From: a virus | IMG/VR virus record: IMGVR_UViG_3300048928_000418 | Location: 1-34,218 of that record | Direction: 5' to 3' (one strand) | DNA: 34,218 nt | Part shown: positions 8,311-17,440 of the stretch, piece by piece | Numbering within the stretch: the stretch's first letter is position 1 | Layout of the letters: every line of letters begins with the position of its first letter | Made by a program: the position numbers and the translations under genes | The notes under the pieces: generated by a model | Database searches by the model: none | What the model was told of the DNA's origin: nothing | Seen by the model: only the letters and a program-made list of their open reading frames with translations

Positions 8311-9725
8311 GCGCACTGGAAACCGCACGGGCCGGCGCTGACGCGTTGGCCGCGGCCTGGGCCGCGTTCGACGGCGTGGTGCCGGCTCACACAGTCGGCT
8401 TGCTGGACTACGTGGGGTCGCCTGGCTACCAGATGCTGCTGGCCGAGTTGGACACGGCCACGCGCGCCCTGGAGGCGGCCCGGGGCCTGGAGCGCATCCG
8501 CGTGTCCGCCCAGGTGCTGGCGCTGGCCCAGCGCGTGCGCCGCCGCCAGTCCCTGCAGCCGGTCATCCTTCAGAACCGCGACCGCAGCACGGCCGCCAGC
8601 GTGGCCCAGGTGCAAAGCATCGCGAAGGCGCCGGACTTCGACCTGCTGGGGTTCAGCAAGGTCGCGACCGAGGGCGCGCCCATGGTGTTCGCGGACTTCG
8701 ATGACGTGCGCATCCCGGCCGGCCTGCTGGGCCGCAAGGGCACCGTCACGTTCACCAAGGACATGACCAAGGTGCCGATCCAGTACGCCGTGGTGCCGGC
8801 GGACTCCCTGATGACCTCGCACGACGCGTTCGGGGCCGCGGTCGAGGGCTACGACCTGCCCGAGGCCCCAGCGGGCCGCCTGCGCGCGATCGCGGGGAAC
8901 GGCCGCGCCGCGGGCATCATCCAGGCGTATGCCATCGGCACAGCCGAGGGGTACCGTGCCGGCCTGATCGATGAGGCGGACCTGCTGCAGCTAGACGCCG
9001 CCGCGATCCAGGCGGTCGACCGGCCAGTGCTGGTACGCCTGACGCGGCACGAGGACGTGACGGCCGACATCGGCGACAAGACCAACAGCAGCGGCACAGC
9101 CGGCCTGTCGGCGCTGGAGCATGCAAAGAACGACGGCGCGCGGATCAACTTCGCCACGCTCGACTTCAACGACGACGGTGTGCCCACGCACGAGGCCATC
9201 GTGCGCTTCGTGCAGTCCATGCCGCTGGCGGAGCAGGCCACCCTGGCGCCGGACGGCGCGCCGACTACCCAGGCCGTCGACCGCCTCATGGCCGCCACCT
9301 TCGCGCGCGCCTACGACAGCGACGCCCTGGTCACGCTGTACGCCCAGGCCCTGGACCCGGAAATCAAGAACGTGTTGTCCGGCATGGCCCAGGCCGCTGG
9401 CGACATGGCCGCGCTGGCCGGCAAGGGCGACTACGACATCCGGCCCTTCGTGACAGACGCGGCCACCATGGCGAGCAACGCCAAGCGCGCCGGCCTGCCG
9501 CTGGCGCGCATTGCCGAGCAGCGCGACATGGCGATGCCGGACGAGGCCAACGACATTGCCGGCCTGTTCGCCCGTAGCGCGCGCAGCGCCAAGCGCATCG
9601 GCGACACCCTGCGCGCGCTGGCCCGGTCGGCGCTCGAAGAGGCGGACAGCGAAACCGAAGACATGTTCGGCCCGAAGGAGAAGCGACCAGCTGGCGCGTT
9701 GGTGGCCCTGGCAGTGGGCGAGTAG
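8307..9725 (+). CDS. DdrB-like ParB-superfamily polyvalent protein
   Basis: A 472-residue protein resembling the DdrB ParB-like nuclease domain of phage and plasmid polyvalent proteins. The diagnostic segment is AIAGNGRAAGIIQAYAIGTA around residues 195-214 (GNGR at 197-200), the equivalent of the ParB GxxR box. It is preceded by PIQYAVVPADSLMTSHD and followed by RPVLVRLTRHEDVTADIG and KTNSSGTAGLSALEHAK. The C-terminal half is helical with ALDPEIKNVLSGMAQAAGDM and a charged tail. P1 DdrB is one of the head-packaged antirestriction factors. The start overlaps the upstream polyvalent gene stop by four bases, so the two are made together. Whether it cleaves nucleic acid or only binds cannot be told from sequence. 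Confidence 0.85.
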   Translation: MSALETARAGADALAAAWAAFDGVVPAHTVGLLDYVGSPGYQMLLAELDTATRALEAARGLERIRVSAQVLALAQRVRRRQSLQPVILQNRDRSTAASVAQVQSIAKAPDFDLLGFSKVATEGAPMVFADFDDVRIPAGLLGRKGTVTFTKDMTKVPIQYAVVPADSLMTSHDAFGAAVEGYDLPEAPAGRLRAIAGNGRAAGIIQAYAIGTAEGYRAGLIDEADLLQLDAAAIQAVDRPVLVRLTRHEDVTADIGDKTNSSGTAGLSALEHAKNDGARINFATLDFNDDGVPTHEAIVRFVQSMPLAEQATLAPDGAPTTQAVDRLMAATFARAYDSDALVTLYAQALDPEIKNVLSGMAQAAGDMAALAGKGDYDIRPFVTDAATMASNAKRAGLPLARIAEQRDMAMPDEANDIAGLFARSARSAKRIGDTLRALARSALEEADSETEDMFGPKEKRPAGALVALAVGE

Positions 9726-9739
9726 CGTGCCGGGGCCGC

Positions 9740-9753
9740 CGGGGAAGGTGGCC
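9740..9753 (+). promoter_or_regulatory. Recurrent intergenic element, copy 3
   Basis: CGGGGAAGGTGGCC, 71 bases upstream of the ATG at 9811. It is followed by TCCGGTG, close to the TCTCCCGGTG that follows copy 5 at 18447, so similarity extends beyond the 14-base core. It begins 14 bases after the DdrB-like gene stop. Confidence 0.5.
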
Positions 9754-9810
9754 TCCGGTGCGGCGGCCCTGCCGCCGACCATCCACATCTTCGAAACAGG
9801 GGAGGACGGC

Positions 9811-10095
9811 ATGCAATGGCACGCCCAGGTGACGCAGCTCACGCTGCGGCTGTACGACGAGCCGGCGGGCTACGAGCAGCGCAAGAGGTTCAAGGCCGTG
9901 GCCACGGTGTTCATGCTGGGCGACACCCAAGCCTTCATCCACGCGTTCCTTCGCTCTGACGGCACGAGGCAGATCGCACCGAACGAGTGGCGCGCCCTGC
10001 GCCGGCTACTGCATGACGAGCACGGTATTGAACTGGTGCACTCGGAGCGTCACGGTCAGGACCGCGCGTTTAACACCGCACCGGCGCCATTGTAG
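9811..10095 (+). CDS. Small hypothetical protein (94 aa)
   Basis: The start at ATG 9811 is fixed by a strong ribosome binding site, AGGGGAGGA at 9798-9806. The frame stays open upstream, but only as a shadow of the DdrB-like gene. The product begins MQWHAQVTQLTLRLYDEP and contains GDTQAFIHAFLRSDGTRQ and WRALRRLLHDEHGIELVHSE, an alpha/beta pattern with a basic helical C-terminal half. I do not recognise the family. It sits between two antirestriction genes and has its own copy of the recurrent element, so it may be an independently expressed member of that block. Confidence 0.7.
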   Translation: MQWHAQVTQLTLRLYDEPAGYEQRKRFKAVATVFMLGDTQAFIHAFLRSDGTRQIAPNEWRALRRLLHDEHGIELVHSERHGQDRAFNTAPAPL

Positions 10096-10104
10096 AAACT
10101 GATG

Positions 10105-10132
10105 TTGTCTCAACGAAGACATTAGTTACTAT
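10105..10132 (+). promoter_or_regulatory. Candidate sigma-70-like promoter for the membrane protein
   Basis: TTGTCT (10105-10110), a 16-base spacer, then TACTAT (10127-10132), in a stretch visibly more AT-rich than the surroundings. It is 27 bases upstream of the ATG at 10160. This 64-base gap has no CGGGAAAA element. Confidence 0.4.
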
Positions 10133-10159
10133 TCGGCTTCCTCAACCCTTGGAGTTCGC

Positions 10160-10525
10160 ATGTTCCCGCCGTCCCTTATCTTCAGCGTTTTCCTCGCATT
10201 CTTCCTCCTGCACGCAGTGCTGCAGGTCATGGTGTACAAGCCCGACGTGGAGTTGCGCCCGCGCGGCTACGCGTTCAGCCAACTGTCCGTGGGCGTCGCG
10301 ATCGTGCTCGGCAGCGTGCACCTCGCCCTGCTGCTGCCGGCGCCCGCCTCGATGTCTCCATTGCTCGTACTGATGGTGGGCCTGTACCTGGCCTTGTGGT
10401 GCGCCTTCCTCGGCATGGCCGCGATGCGCCTGCGTACGGCGCGTCTGCAGCGCCAGGCGAGCAAACACCGCAGGCGGGATTCCTTCGCGTTCGGCGCTGG
10501 CATCTCAACCACCTCTCTCGTGTAG
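10160..10525 (+). CDS. Small membrane protein (121 aa)
   Basis: The start at ATG 10160 has GGAG at 10151-10154. Three hydrophobic segments are visible: residues about 5-25 (LIFSVFLAFFLLHAVLQVMV), about 40-60 (LSVGVAIVLGSVHLALLLP) and about 65-90 (LLVLMVGLYLALWCAFLGMAA). A strongly basic tail follows (RLRTARLQRQASKHRRR), which predicts a cytoplasmic C-terminus by the positive-inside rule. It is not clearly a holin: three segments are possible for some holins, but no endolysin or spanin gene is next to it. It has its own promoter-like sequence and a terminator, so it looks like a self-contained moron. It could act at the host inner membrane, for example in exclusion or lysis; this is inference. 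Confidence 0.75.
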   Translation: MFPPSLIFSVFLAFFLLHAVLQVMVYKPDVELRPRGYAFSQLSVGVAIVLGSVHLALLLPAPASMSPLLVLMVGLYLALWCAFLGMAAMRLRTARLQRQASKHRRRDSFAFGAGISTTSLV

Positions 10526-10547
10526 AGCGACAGCCCAGCACCAGACC

Positions 10548-10578
10548 AGCGGCGCCCAAAACGGCGCCGCTTTTCTTT
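10548..10578 (+). terminator. Intrinsic terminator after the membrane protein gene
   Basis: A perfect nine-base stem, AGCGGCGCC (10548-10556) and GGCGCCGCT (10563-10571), with loop CAAAAC, followed by TTTCTTT. It starts 22 bases after the stop of the membrane protein gene. Confidence 0.85.
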
Positions 10579-10587
10579 GTGCGTCAT

Positions 10588-10603
10588 GGCAACAATGGTT
10601 GCC
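10588..10603. promoter_or_regulatory. Palindrome overlapping the -35 region (possible operator)
   Basis: GGCAAC-AATG-GTTGCC, a perfect six-base inverted repeat. Its right arm supplies most of the TTGCCT -35-like box of the promoter upstream of the DarB-like gene, so a bound repressor would block polymerase. Operator function is inferred. Confidence 0.4.
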
Positions 10604-10626
10604 TGAAGTACTCTTTCGGTGACAAT
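10599..10626 (+). promoter_or_regulatory. Candidate promoter upstream of the DarB-like gene
   Basis: TTGCCT (10599-10604), a 16-base spacer, then GACAAT (10621-10626). The 16 bases CTCTTTCGGTGACAAT (10611-10626) nearly match CTCTTTTCGGCTACAAT on the minus strand at 26400-26384, upstream of the minus-strand operon, which supports both as real promoters. Confidence 0.5.
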
Positions 10627-10647
10627 AGTTGTTGTGGCCACGCCGTC

Positions 10648-10661
10648 CCGGAAAAGCCGTC
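10648..10661 (+). promoter_or_regulatory. Recurrent intergenic element, copy 4 (weaker)
   Basis: CCGGAAAAGCCGTC, three positions off the consensus CGGGAAAAGYGGSS. It lies 72 bases upstream of the DarB-like ATG and downstream of the sigma-70-like promoter, so this gene may have two modes of expression. Confidence 0.4.
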
Positions 10662-10719
10662 CCGCGCGCGGCCAGGCGCCGGCTGACCATCAACGCATTC
10701 ACCTGGGGTAACAGAAAAC

Positions 10720-13700
10720 ATGGATCAGCTTGGCGGCACCGCGCCCATCACGAAACTGGCGCGGTTGAAGATCGACAACGAATTGATCGGGCTGGCCCGG
10801 GAGCGGCTGGCGCTAAAGGAGGGCATGACCCTCTACGCGTTCAAGGTGGCGCGCATCGCCAGCCGCATCCTTGTGCTGCTGCGCCAGCGCGGCGCCGACC
10901 TGTCCACGCAGTCGCGCGTCCTGGCCGCATTCGCGTCCGACGCCGCGCCCCAGGTGCCTGCCAAGCCCCGCGCGGCCACGGGGCAGTTCTACGAGTTCAA
11001 CCCCAACCGCAAGCACAGCGAGCGCAAGAAGGACAACGCCGCCGCCATTGCGCTGCTGCGCGACATCGCCGCCGGCACCATCACCGCCGACAGCCTGGAC
11101 GAGGCGCAGAAGCAGGCCCTGGCCAAGTACTCGGGCACGGGCGGCAACCTGATCGGCACCGATGGGCTGGCCGGCAGCGCCTACGAGTACTACACGCCGA
11201 AGCCGATCGCCGATGGCATGTGGTCGCTGCTCGGCGAGTTGGGCTTCAAGGGCGGGAAGGTCGGCGACCCGTGTGCGGGCGTCGGCATCTTCGGCGCCAC
11301 CGCGCCGGCCAACGTCGCCATGGAGTCCGTCGAACTGAACGAGACTTCCGGCCGCATCAACCAGCTGGTGAACGGCGGCCCAAGCTACAACGCGATCGTC
11401 AGCCCGTTCGAGGCCGTTGCGAGCCGCACGCCGGACGAAATCTGGGATGCGGTGATCAGCAACGTGCCGTTCGGCGGCGTGCACGATCGAGGCTCGAACC
11501 GCAAGATCGACCCGAAGTACCAAGACCAGCCCCTGGAGACGTATTTCATCCTGCGCTCGCTGGAGAAGCTGCGGCCGGGCGGTCTGGCCGCCTTCATCGT
11601 GCCGCCGCGCGTGGTCAGCGCCAAGAGCGGCCGCGAGGAACAGCTGCGCATCGCCGCCAGCTACATGGCCGAGTTCATGGGCGCCTACCGCCTGCCGAAC
11701 TCCGTCTTCGGCACGGCCGACGCGGACACCATCACCGACGTGATCGTGTTCAAGAAGTTCGGCCGGGCGGCCGCGCAGAAGATCGAAGAACTGCGCACGC
11801 AGAACCCGTCCGCGCTGATCGCGGCCAACGTGCTGTGGGACGAGTTCACGACCGGCCGGTACTTCGCCGGCGAGGGCAAGCGCTACGTGCTGGGCGAGTT
11901 CGTCGCCAAAGACCCGAGCAAGTTCCGCGACGTGGACCGCGTGGTGTCTGACGCCAGCGTGGCGAACATCGGCAAGCTCCTGCGCAAGTTCCCGGGCTCG
12001 CGCATCGACTGGAAGGCCCTGGAGGCCGAGGAAACCGAGCCGATCAGCTACAACGAGGGCGACAGCCTCACGCTCGCAGGCCAGACCCTCGAACTGCGCG
12101 GCGGCGCCTGGGTGCCGGTCGGCAAGGCCGCCAGCGACTCCACGTTCGACGCCTACGGCCCGCTGCTGAGCACGCCGCTGCAGGCCGTGTCGGCCAAGGT
12201 CGGCTGGGACCAGGCCATCGGCTACCTCGAATACCTGCACGGCCGCTCCATGGACCTGGATGTGCCCGTGTGGCTGCGCCTGGCCGCGACGGACGTGGCG
12301 CGCGAGCCGGCCGCGGAGCGCACCCGGCTGTGGTCGGCCCTGACGGCCGGTTGTGCGGTGGTCGACGTGATGCAGGCCCACGCCGCCGAGCCGCAGTTCA
12401 ACTACCTCGAAGAGTTCGCCGTGTTGTCGGACACTCTGGTGGCGACCGCGCAGACCGTGCTCAAGGCCCCGACCAAGTTCTCGCGCCAGTCGAAGGCCGC
12501 GTTTATGAAGGCGCGCATCGTCTACAGCCGCCGCGACGGCTTCGCGCCGATCTGGAAGGGCGAGGGCGCGGCCGGCGTGGACATCGGCCGCCTGGACGAG
12601 GAAGCCCAGGTGCGCGCGCTGCAGTATGCCGCCGGCGCGGCAATCGATGTCAAGGCGCTCAAGGGCGTCTACGGCGAGGACTTCGACGTGATGGCCGAGG
12701 ACGGCTGGTGCCTGGACGCGGCCGGCGAGAGGGCCACGAAGGCCGACGACTACTACACCGGCAAGTATGCGGACTTCCTGCGCCGCATCGATGCCGAAAT
12801 CTCGGCATCGACTGGCCCGCTGCGCGAGAAGCTGCTGCGCCAGCGCGCCATGGCCGAGGAACGCGTCGAGCGCGTGGACCCGCAGGCCCTGCGCTACAAC
12901 CTGTTCAGTCCGTTCGTGACGATCGAAGAGAAGGCCGAGTTCATGCGGCGCTTCATGCACCCGGGCTTCGCTGTCGGCGTCAACAACCTGGGCAACCCCT
13001 ACATCGTCTACGAGGGGCCGAGCGGCAAGAACGCGACCACCGAAGAGAACCTGATGTCGCGCATGGCGGCCTACGTGTCCGGCAACGCCGGCGGCGTGGG
13101 CGCGCGCAGCCTGTCGCTGGCCGGCAAGGAAGTGGGCCTGCCCGACCGTGACGCGCTGAAGCTGTTGAGCAACTACGCCAAGCGCCTGGACACCCAGTTC
13201 GACGGCTGGGTGAAGGCCAACCCGGTCATCACGTCGCGCATGGACGCGACGGCGAACGACCCGGAGCGCCTGTACTTCACCGAGGTGGACGACAACACGC
13301 CGCTGGGCATCCCGGGCATGAACCCGGAGCTGACGCTGCACGGCTACCAGAACGCATACGTGCGCAAGCAGGCGCGGAGCTTCGGCGGCCTGAACGGCTA
13401 CGACGTGGGTCTGGGGAAGACCTTCACCGCGCTGGCCTGCGTGCAGTATGTGCAGTCCATCGGCGTGAAGAAGAAGACCATCTTCGTCGTGCCCAACGCC
13501 GTGCTGTCGAACTGGCGTCGCGAGGCCACGCGCGCCTACCTGAACACCGACGACTGCCTGTTCATCGGTCTGGACATCAACCAGAAGACCCTGAAGGCTA
13601 CCGTCAACCCGGCCAACTACGCCCGCGACTTCACGCGCGTGCTGGAGAACCGCCACCGCAAGATTTTCTGCACGCTGGAAGCGTTCTCGTCGCTGCCGCT

Positions 13701-16700
13701 CAAGGACGAGACGATCGGCCGCTACGAGGACCACCTGGTGCGCGTGGACTCGGCCTTTTTGCCGGACCCGGAGACGGCCAAGAAGGCGGACCGCGAGCGC
13801 GCCAACTCCAAGCTCGCCGAGGCCACGGGCGGAACCGGCACCAAGTCGACGGCCTTCCCTTTCTTCGAAGACCTGGGCATCGACACCCTGGTGTCCGACG
13901 AAGGCCACATGTTCAAGAACTCCAAGGACACGCTGGAGTTCAGCGGCGCCAAGTTCCTGAGCGTGGCCGAGGCCAGCCAGCGCGGCCGCGACATGCAGAT
14001 GAAGGCGTGGTACGTGCGCAGCCTGTCGGCCGCCAACGACGGCGTGCTGCCGCTGACCGCAACCCCGATCACCAACAGCCCGCTGGAAATCTACTCCATG
14101 CTCACGCTGGCCGTGGGCGAAGAGAAGGTGCACGACCTGATGCTCGGCATCAAGGGCGCCGACGCGTTCATGGACGCGATGTGCATGATCGAGGATGGCG
14201 AGGACGTGGGCATCGACGGCACCGTGAAGTCCTACCGCATCTTCACGGGCTTGCAGAACGTCACGCTGCTGCGCGGCGCGATCGCGGCCGTCGCCACCAT
14301 CAAGACCGGCAAGGACGTGAAGGCCGGCGGCGATGACCTGAAGCTGCCGGATGCCCCGGAGATGCAGATTCCGGTCGACCTGCCAGGTGACACGCGGCAG
14401 CGCCTGAACGAGTACAAGATGGCCTACCGGGCCGCCAAAGAAGCAACCGGCATGGCTTCCAAGGACGCCGAGCCGGTCACGCCCGAGGAAGTGGCCGCGT
14501 TCGAGAAGGTGCAGGCCCGCCTGGGCGAGGACGCCGAACTGATCGCGCACCCGTTCAACCTCATCCAGAAGATGACGGCGCTGATCGCCGACCCGGAGTT
14601 GGACGAGCGCGCAACCTTCTACACGATCCTGGCCAGCCAGCGCCCGGAGGCCGAGGCCGTGATCGCGGCCTTCAATAAGCTGGGCAAGATCGAGAAGCGC
14701 GCCCGGGGCGGCCCGTGGACAGATTCCGATGCGGTGGTCGGGCAGGTCACGGTCAAGGACGGCGGCGACGAGTCCATCATGTACCGCATCAAGGTGCGCG
14801 CCAAGATGACGCCAGACGGCCGTGTGGTCATCGATACCACCACCTACGGCACCCAGCTGGAGTTCGAGAAGCTGGCTGACAAGGCCAAGCTCGACCTCGA
14901 CTGCACCATCCCGCCCAAGCTGGCGGCGCTGCTGCGGAACGTTCAGGCCGAAGAGGCCGCGCCGCGCAGCAAGACCGGCCGCGTGAAGCAGCTGATCTTC
15001 TGCGATATCCTGCCGCTGCACAACAAGATCAAGCGCATCCTGTCCAAGCACGCGGGCATCCCAGCCAGCGCGATCGAAATCGTGTCGGGCCAGTCCATCA
15101 AGAACCCCGAGCAGATGCAGGGCATCCAAGACGGGTTCAATGCCGAGGGCGACGACAACAAGTACCGGCTGGTGATCGCCAACGAGAAGGCCGAGGTCGG
15201 CATCAACCTGCAGAAGGGCACTCAGGCGATTCATCACCTGACGATCGGCTGGACGCCGGACAGCCAGCACCAGCGCAACGGGCGTGGCGTGCGCCAGGGC
15301 AACACAACCGGCTACGTCAACATCTACCACTATGACGCGGACGGCACGTTCGATGAGTACAAGCGCACGCTGACCGTGAAGAAGGCGGACTGGATCGGCG
15401 CCGTCATGGACAAGCAGGGTGGCAACGAGGTCAAGGTGTCCGGCGGCCTTACCGCCGAGCAGTACGACGAACTGATCGAGTCCATGGGCAACGCCGGCGC
15501 CATCCAGGCCATTCAGGACCGCGCCGCGCTGCGCGAGGCGCTGCAGCGCGCCGACAGCGCCCGCGCGCGCCAGGTTATCAACCTGCAGACGGCGGACGCC
15601 CAACTCGGCTTTCTCAAGCAGTTTCCCCAGGCTCGTCACTGGCTGCAAGAGAAGGCAATGGTCGCGTACGACCTGCACGCCAAGCTTGGCGAAATGCGCG
15701 CTCGCAAGACCGACAAGATGAAGCCGGCGACACTGATCCGGTTCGAGGACAAGATCGAGGAACTAGACGCCAAACTGCAGGGCATCGTTCAAGGCCTAGA
15801 TGCGGCCGGTCGCTTTAGGATCCCCTACCGCAACGAAGTGCTCTCCATCAGCGAAGCGCTTGAGCGGCGCCTGGGGCAAAGCGACTTGCCCCACAAGCGT
15901 CGTGAAGCCTTCTCCGAGCTTGCTGCAACCGCCGATGTCCTGAGCGAGTCATCGGACCTGGTCATGGAGTGGGAATCGGAGGTCGCCCAGGCGGAAGCCA
16001 TGACCGAGCAGGCCTTCAAGGACTTCGTCCGCGTGGGGGTGGCCGGCGACGGCGCCTACAGCCCGCGCCTGGTCGATGCGTTCAAAGCCGGCCAGGGCGT
16101 CATCTTGGATGGCCGTCCGTTCTGCGACGGAATGCTGATCCGTACCAGCGAGGGCGAGTTGATGATGGTGGTCGAGCGGGCCACACACGCTCAGAGGTTC
16201 CCCAACGTGCACATGAAGTTGGCCGATGCGGTGCGCGGCAGCACGGTCATCGGATTCGAGTCGTCCGCTTACGACGCTGCCGTGGCCGAGTGTGCGGCCT
16301 ACGACGACTCGATCGAGGCCGTGGAGAAGGGTCAGGTCGACAAGCTGTTCAGCAGCATCAGCGCCGACGTGGCGAAGCGCCGGACCAAGTCCACCGTGGT
16401 CCGCTATTTCGCCGGCGGCCGCATCCTCCTGCCCAGCCCGCACTTCCCGTACCCGATCGACCCGGAGAACACCTACGGCTCGGAACTACTGGACGGCATC
16501 GTCGCGCGGCAGGCCCAGGTGATCAAGCGCTGGGAGAAGGACTACATGTTCATCCCGACCACGGTCGCAGTGACCGAGGACGGGTACGACGGCGGCGCGG
16601 GTGCGCGCAAGGTCCGCGCGTTTGCGGCCTACGTGCGCGGCCACGGCCTGCGCGCGACGACGCTGGACCTATCGGTTGTGCTGCACGGCAGCGCACGCCA

Positions 16701-17421
16701 ATCCGGCAATGTGCTGCACGCCGCCGGCCCGACGATGCGCTTCCCAGCCGATGCCACTCAGCGGCTGGAGGCGGCTACCACGGTCGAGGAACTGGACGCG
16801 GCGGCTATGGCCCTGGTCCACGAGGCCTGCGACTGGATGGTGATACCCGAAGAGTGGACCCTGCTGCACGTCGCGTCGCCGTTCGGTCGTTGGGATTTGG
16901 CCTCGACCTACAACGGCATGGCGCGCCGCATCCGCGAGGCCAAGGAAGCCGCCGAGCGGGCCGCCGAGTTGGCCGCCAATCCGGTGCCCCAGCCCAGCGA
17001 GCAGTTCCAGGCCTACCGCGCCTGGATCGATGCCGGCAAGGAAGTCCCGCCGGGCATGGTCGAGCAGATCAAAGCCGACCTGCGCCTGCAGGACGGCGAG
17101 GCCGACCAACTGCTGGCCTTGCTGCCCGAGCCCGAGCCCGAGGCGCCTGCCGCGCCGGCGGCAGTGGACCTGGGCGGCGTCGAGGTCAGCGGCGAGGGCA
17201 AGATCGGGCTGACCGGCGAAACGATGGCGCGCGTGCAGATCGGCGGCAAGGCCGGTGCCGTGAAGGACTTCATCAAGATGGCCGCGCAGGAAATCGGTGA
17301 GAAGGCCAAGTGGCGCGGCGACCAGTTGCAGTGGGATGTGACGCCGGCCGCCCTGGGCGTGCTGCGCGAGAAGTTCCCGGCCGCTGCGAAGCTGGTCACT
17401 GTGGTCCCGGCTGTGGCGTAA
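10720..17421 (+). CDS. DarB-like N6-adenine methyltransferase / SNF2-type helicase
   Basis: A 2233-residue protein with the architecture of P1 DarB-type antirestriction proteins. Residues about 145-300 are an N6-adenine DNA methyltransferase: motif I DPCAGVGIFG (183-192) and motif IV-like NVPFG (248-252). Residues about 875-1530 are a superfamily 2 SNF2-like helicase: VGLGKT (896-901), SDEGH (1060-1064), LTATP (1112-1116) and QRNGRGVRQG (1518-1527). A long helical region follows, then a C-terminal module from about residue 2150. In P1, DarB is packaged in the head and protects DNA in cis from type I restriction after injection. The ATG at 10720 has a modest GGGG upstream. Codon use at about 15670-15960 differs slightly from its surroundings, possibly a mosaic junction. 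The methyltransferase motif IV is NVPF rather than the classic NPPY. Confidence 0.9.
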   Translation: MDQLGGTAPITKLARLKIDNELIGLARERLALKEGMTLYAFKVARIASRILVLLRQRGADLSTQSRVLAAFASDAAPQVPAKPRAATGQFYEFNPNRKHSERKKDNAAAIALLRDIAAGTITADSLDEAQKQALAKYSGTGGNLIGTDGLAGSAYEYYTPKPIADGMWSLLGELGFKGGKVGDPCAGVGIFGATAPANVAMESVELNETSGRINQLVNGGPSYNAIVSPFEAVASRTPDEIWDAVISNVPFGGVHDRGSNRKIDPKYQDQPLETYFILRSLEKLRPGGLAAFIVPPRVVSAKSGREEQLRIAASYMAEFMGAYRLPNSVFGTADADTITDVIVFKKFGRAAAQKIEELRTQNPSALIAANVLWDEFTTGRYFAGEGKRYVLGEFVAKDPSKFRDVDRVVSDASVANIGKLLRKFPGSRIDWKALEAEETEPISYNEGDSLTLAGQTLELRGGAWVPVGKAASDSTFDAYGPLLSTPLQAVSAKVGWDQAIGYLEYLHGRSMDLDVPVWLRLAATDVAREPAAERTRLWSALTAGCAVVDVMQAHAAEPQFNYLEEFAVLSDTLVATAQTVLKAPTKFSRQSKAAFMKARIVYSRRDGFAPIWKGEGAAGVDIGRLDEEAQVRALQYAAGAAIDVKALKGVYGEDFDVMAEDGWCLDAAGERATKADDYYTGKYADFLRRIDAEISASTGPLREKLLRQRAMAEERVERVDPQALRYNLFSPFVTIEEKAEFMRRFMHPGFAVGVNNLGNPYIVYEGPSGKNATTEENLMSRMAAYVSGNAGGVGARSLSLAGKEVGLPDRDALKLLSNYAKRLDTQFDGWVKANPVITSRMDATANDPERLYFTEVDDNTPLGIPGMNPELTLHGYQNAYVRKQARSFGGLNGYDVGLGKTFTALACVQYVQSIGVKKKTIFVVPNAVLSNWRREATRAYLNTDDCLFIGLDINQKTLKATVNPANYARDFTRVLENRHRKIFCTLEAFSSLPLKDETIGRYEDHLVRVDSAFLPDPETAKKADRERANSKLAEATGGTGTKSTAFPFFEDLGIDTLVSDEGHMFKNSKDTLEFSGAKFLSVAEASQRGRDMQMKAWYVRSLSAANDGVLPLTATPITNSPLEIYSMLTLAVGEEKVHDLMLGIKGADAFMDAMCMIEDGEDVGIDGTVKSYRIFTGLQNVTLLRGAIAAVATIKTGKDVKAGGDDLKLPDAPEMQIPVDLPGDTRQRLNEYKMAYRAAKEATGMASKDAEPVTPEEVAAFEKVQARLGEDAELIAHPFNLIQKMTALIADPELDERATFYTILASQRPEAEAVIAAFNKLGKIEKRARGGPWTDSDAVVGQVTVKDGGDESIMYRIKVRAKMTPDGRVVIDTTTYGTQLEFEKLADKAKLDLDCTIPPKLAALLRNVQAEEAAPRSKTGRVKQLIFCDILPLHNKIKRILSKHAGIPASAIEIVSGQSIKNPEQMQGIQDGFNAEGDDNKYRLVIANEKAEVGINLQKGTQAIHHLTIGWTPDSQHQRNGRGVRQGNTTGYVNIYHYDADGTFDEYKRTLTVKKADWIGAVMDKQGGNEVKVSGGLTAEQYDELIESMGNAGAIQAIQDRAALREALQRADSARARQVINLQTADAQLGFLKQFPQARHWLQEKAMVAYDLHAKLGEMRARKTDKMKPATLIRFEDKIEELDAKLQGIVQGLDAAGRFRIPYRNEVLSISEALERRLGQSDLPHKRREAFSELAATADVLSESSDLVMEWESEVAQAEAMTEQAFKDFVRVGVAGDGAYSPRLVDAFKAGQGVILDGRPFCDGMLIRTSEGELMMVVERATHAQRFPNVHMKLADAVRGSTVIGFESSAYDAAVAECAAYDDSIEAVEKGQVDKLFSSISADVAKRRTKSTVVRYFAGGRILLPSPHFPYPIDPENTYGSELLDGIVARQAQVIKRWEKDYMFIPTTVAVTEDGYDGGAGARKVRAFAAYVRGHGLRATTLDLSVVLHGSARQSGNVLHAAGPTMRFPADATQRLEAATTVEELDAAAMALVHEACDWMVIPEEWTLLHVASPFGRWDLASTYNGMARRIREAKEAAERAAELAANPVPQPSEQFQAYRAWIDAGKEVPPGMVEQIKADLRLQDGEADQLLALLPEPEPEAPAAPAAVDLGGVEVSGEGKIGLTGETMARVQIGGKAGAVKDFIKMAAQEIGEKAKWRGDQLQWDVTPAALGVLREKFPAAAKLVTVVPAVA

Positions 17422-17440
17422 TCGCGGCGAAGGGCCACAC

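Noticed and set aside
10396-10686. Open frame across the membrane protein gene and terminator
   Set aside because: It overlaps the membrane protein gene in another frame and crosses the terminator and promoter; no domain seen.
10813-15678. 1621-codon open frame on the minus strand opposite the DarB-like gene
   Set aside because: It is a mirror effect of high GC in the third codon positions of the plus-strand gene. The plus-strand frame has clear methyltransferase and helicase motifs; the antisense has none.
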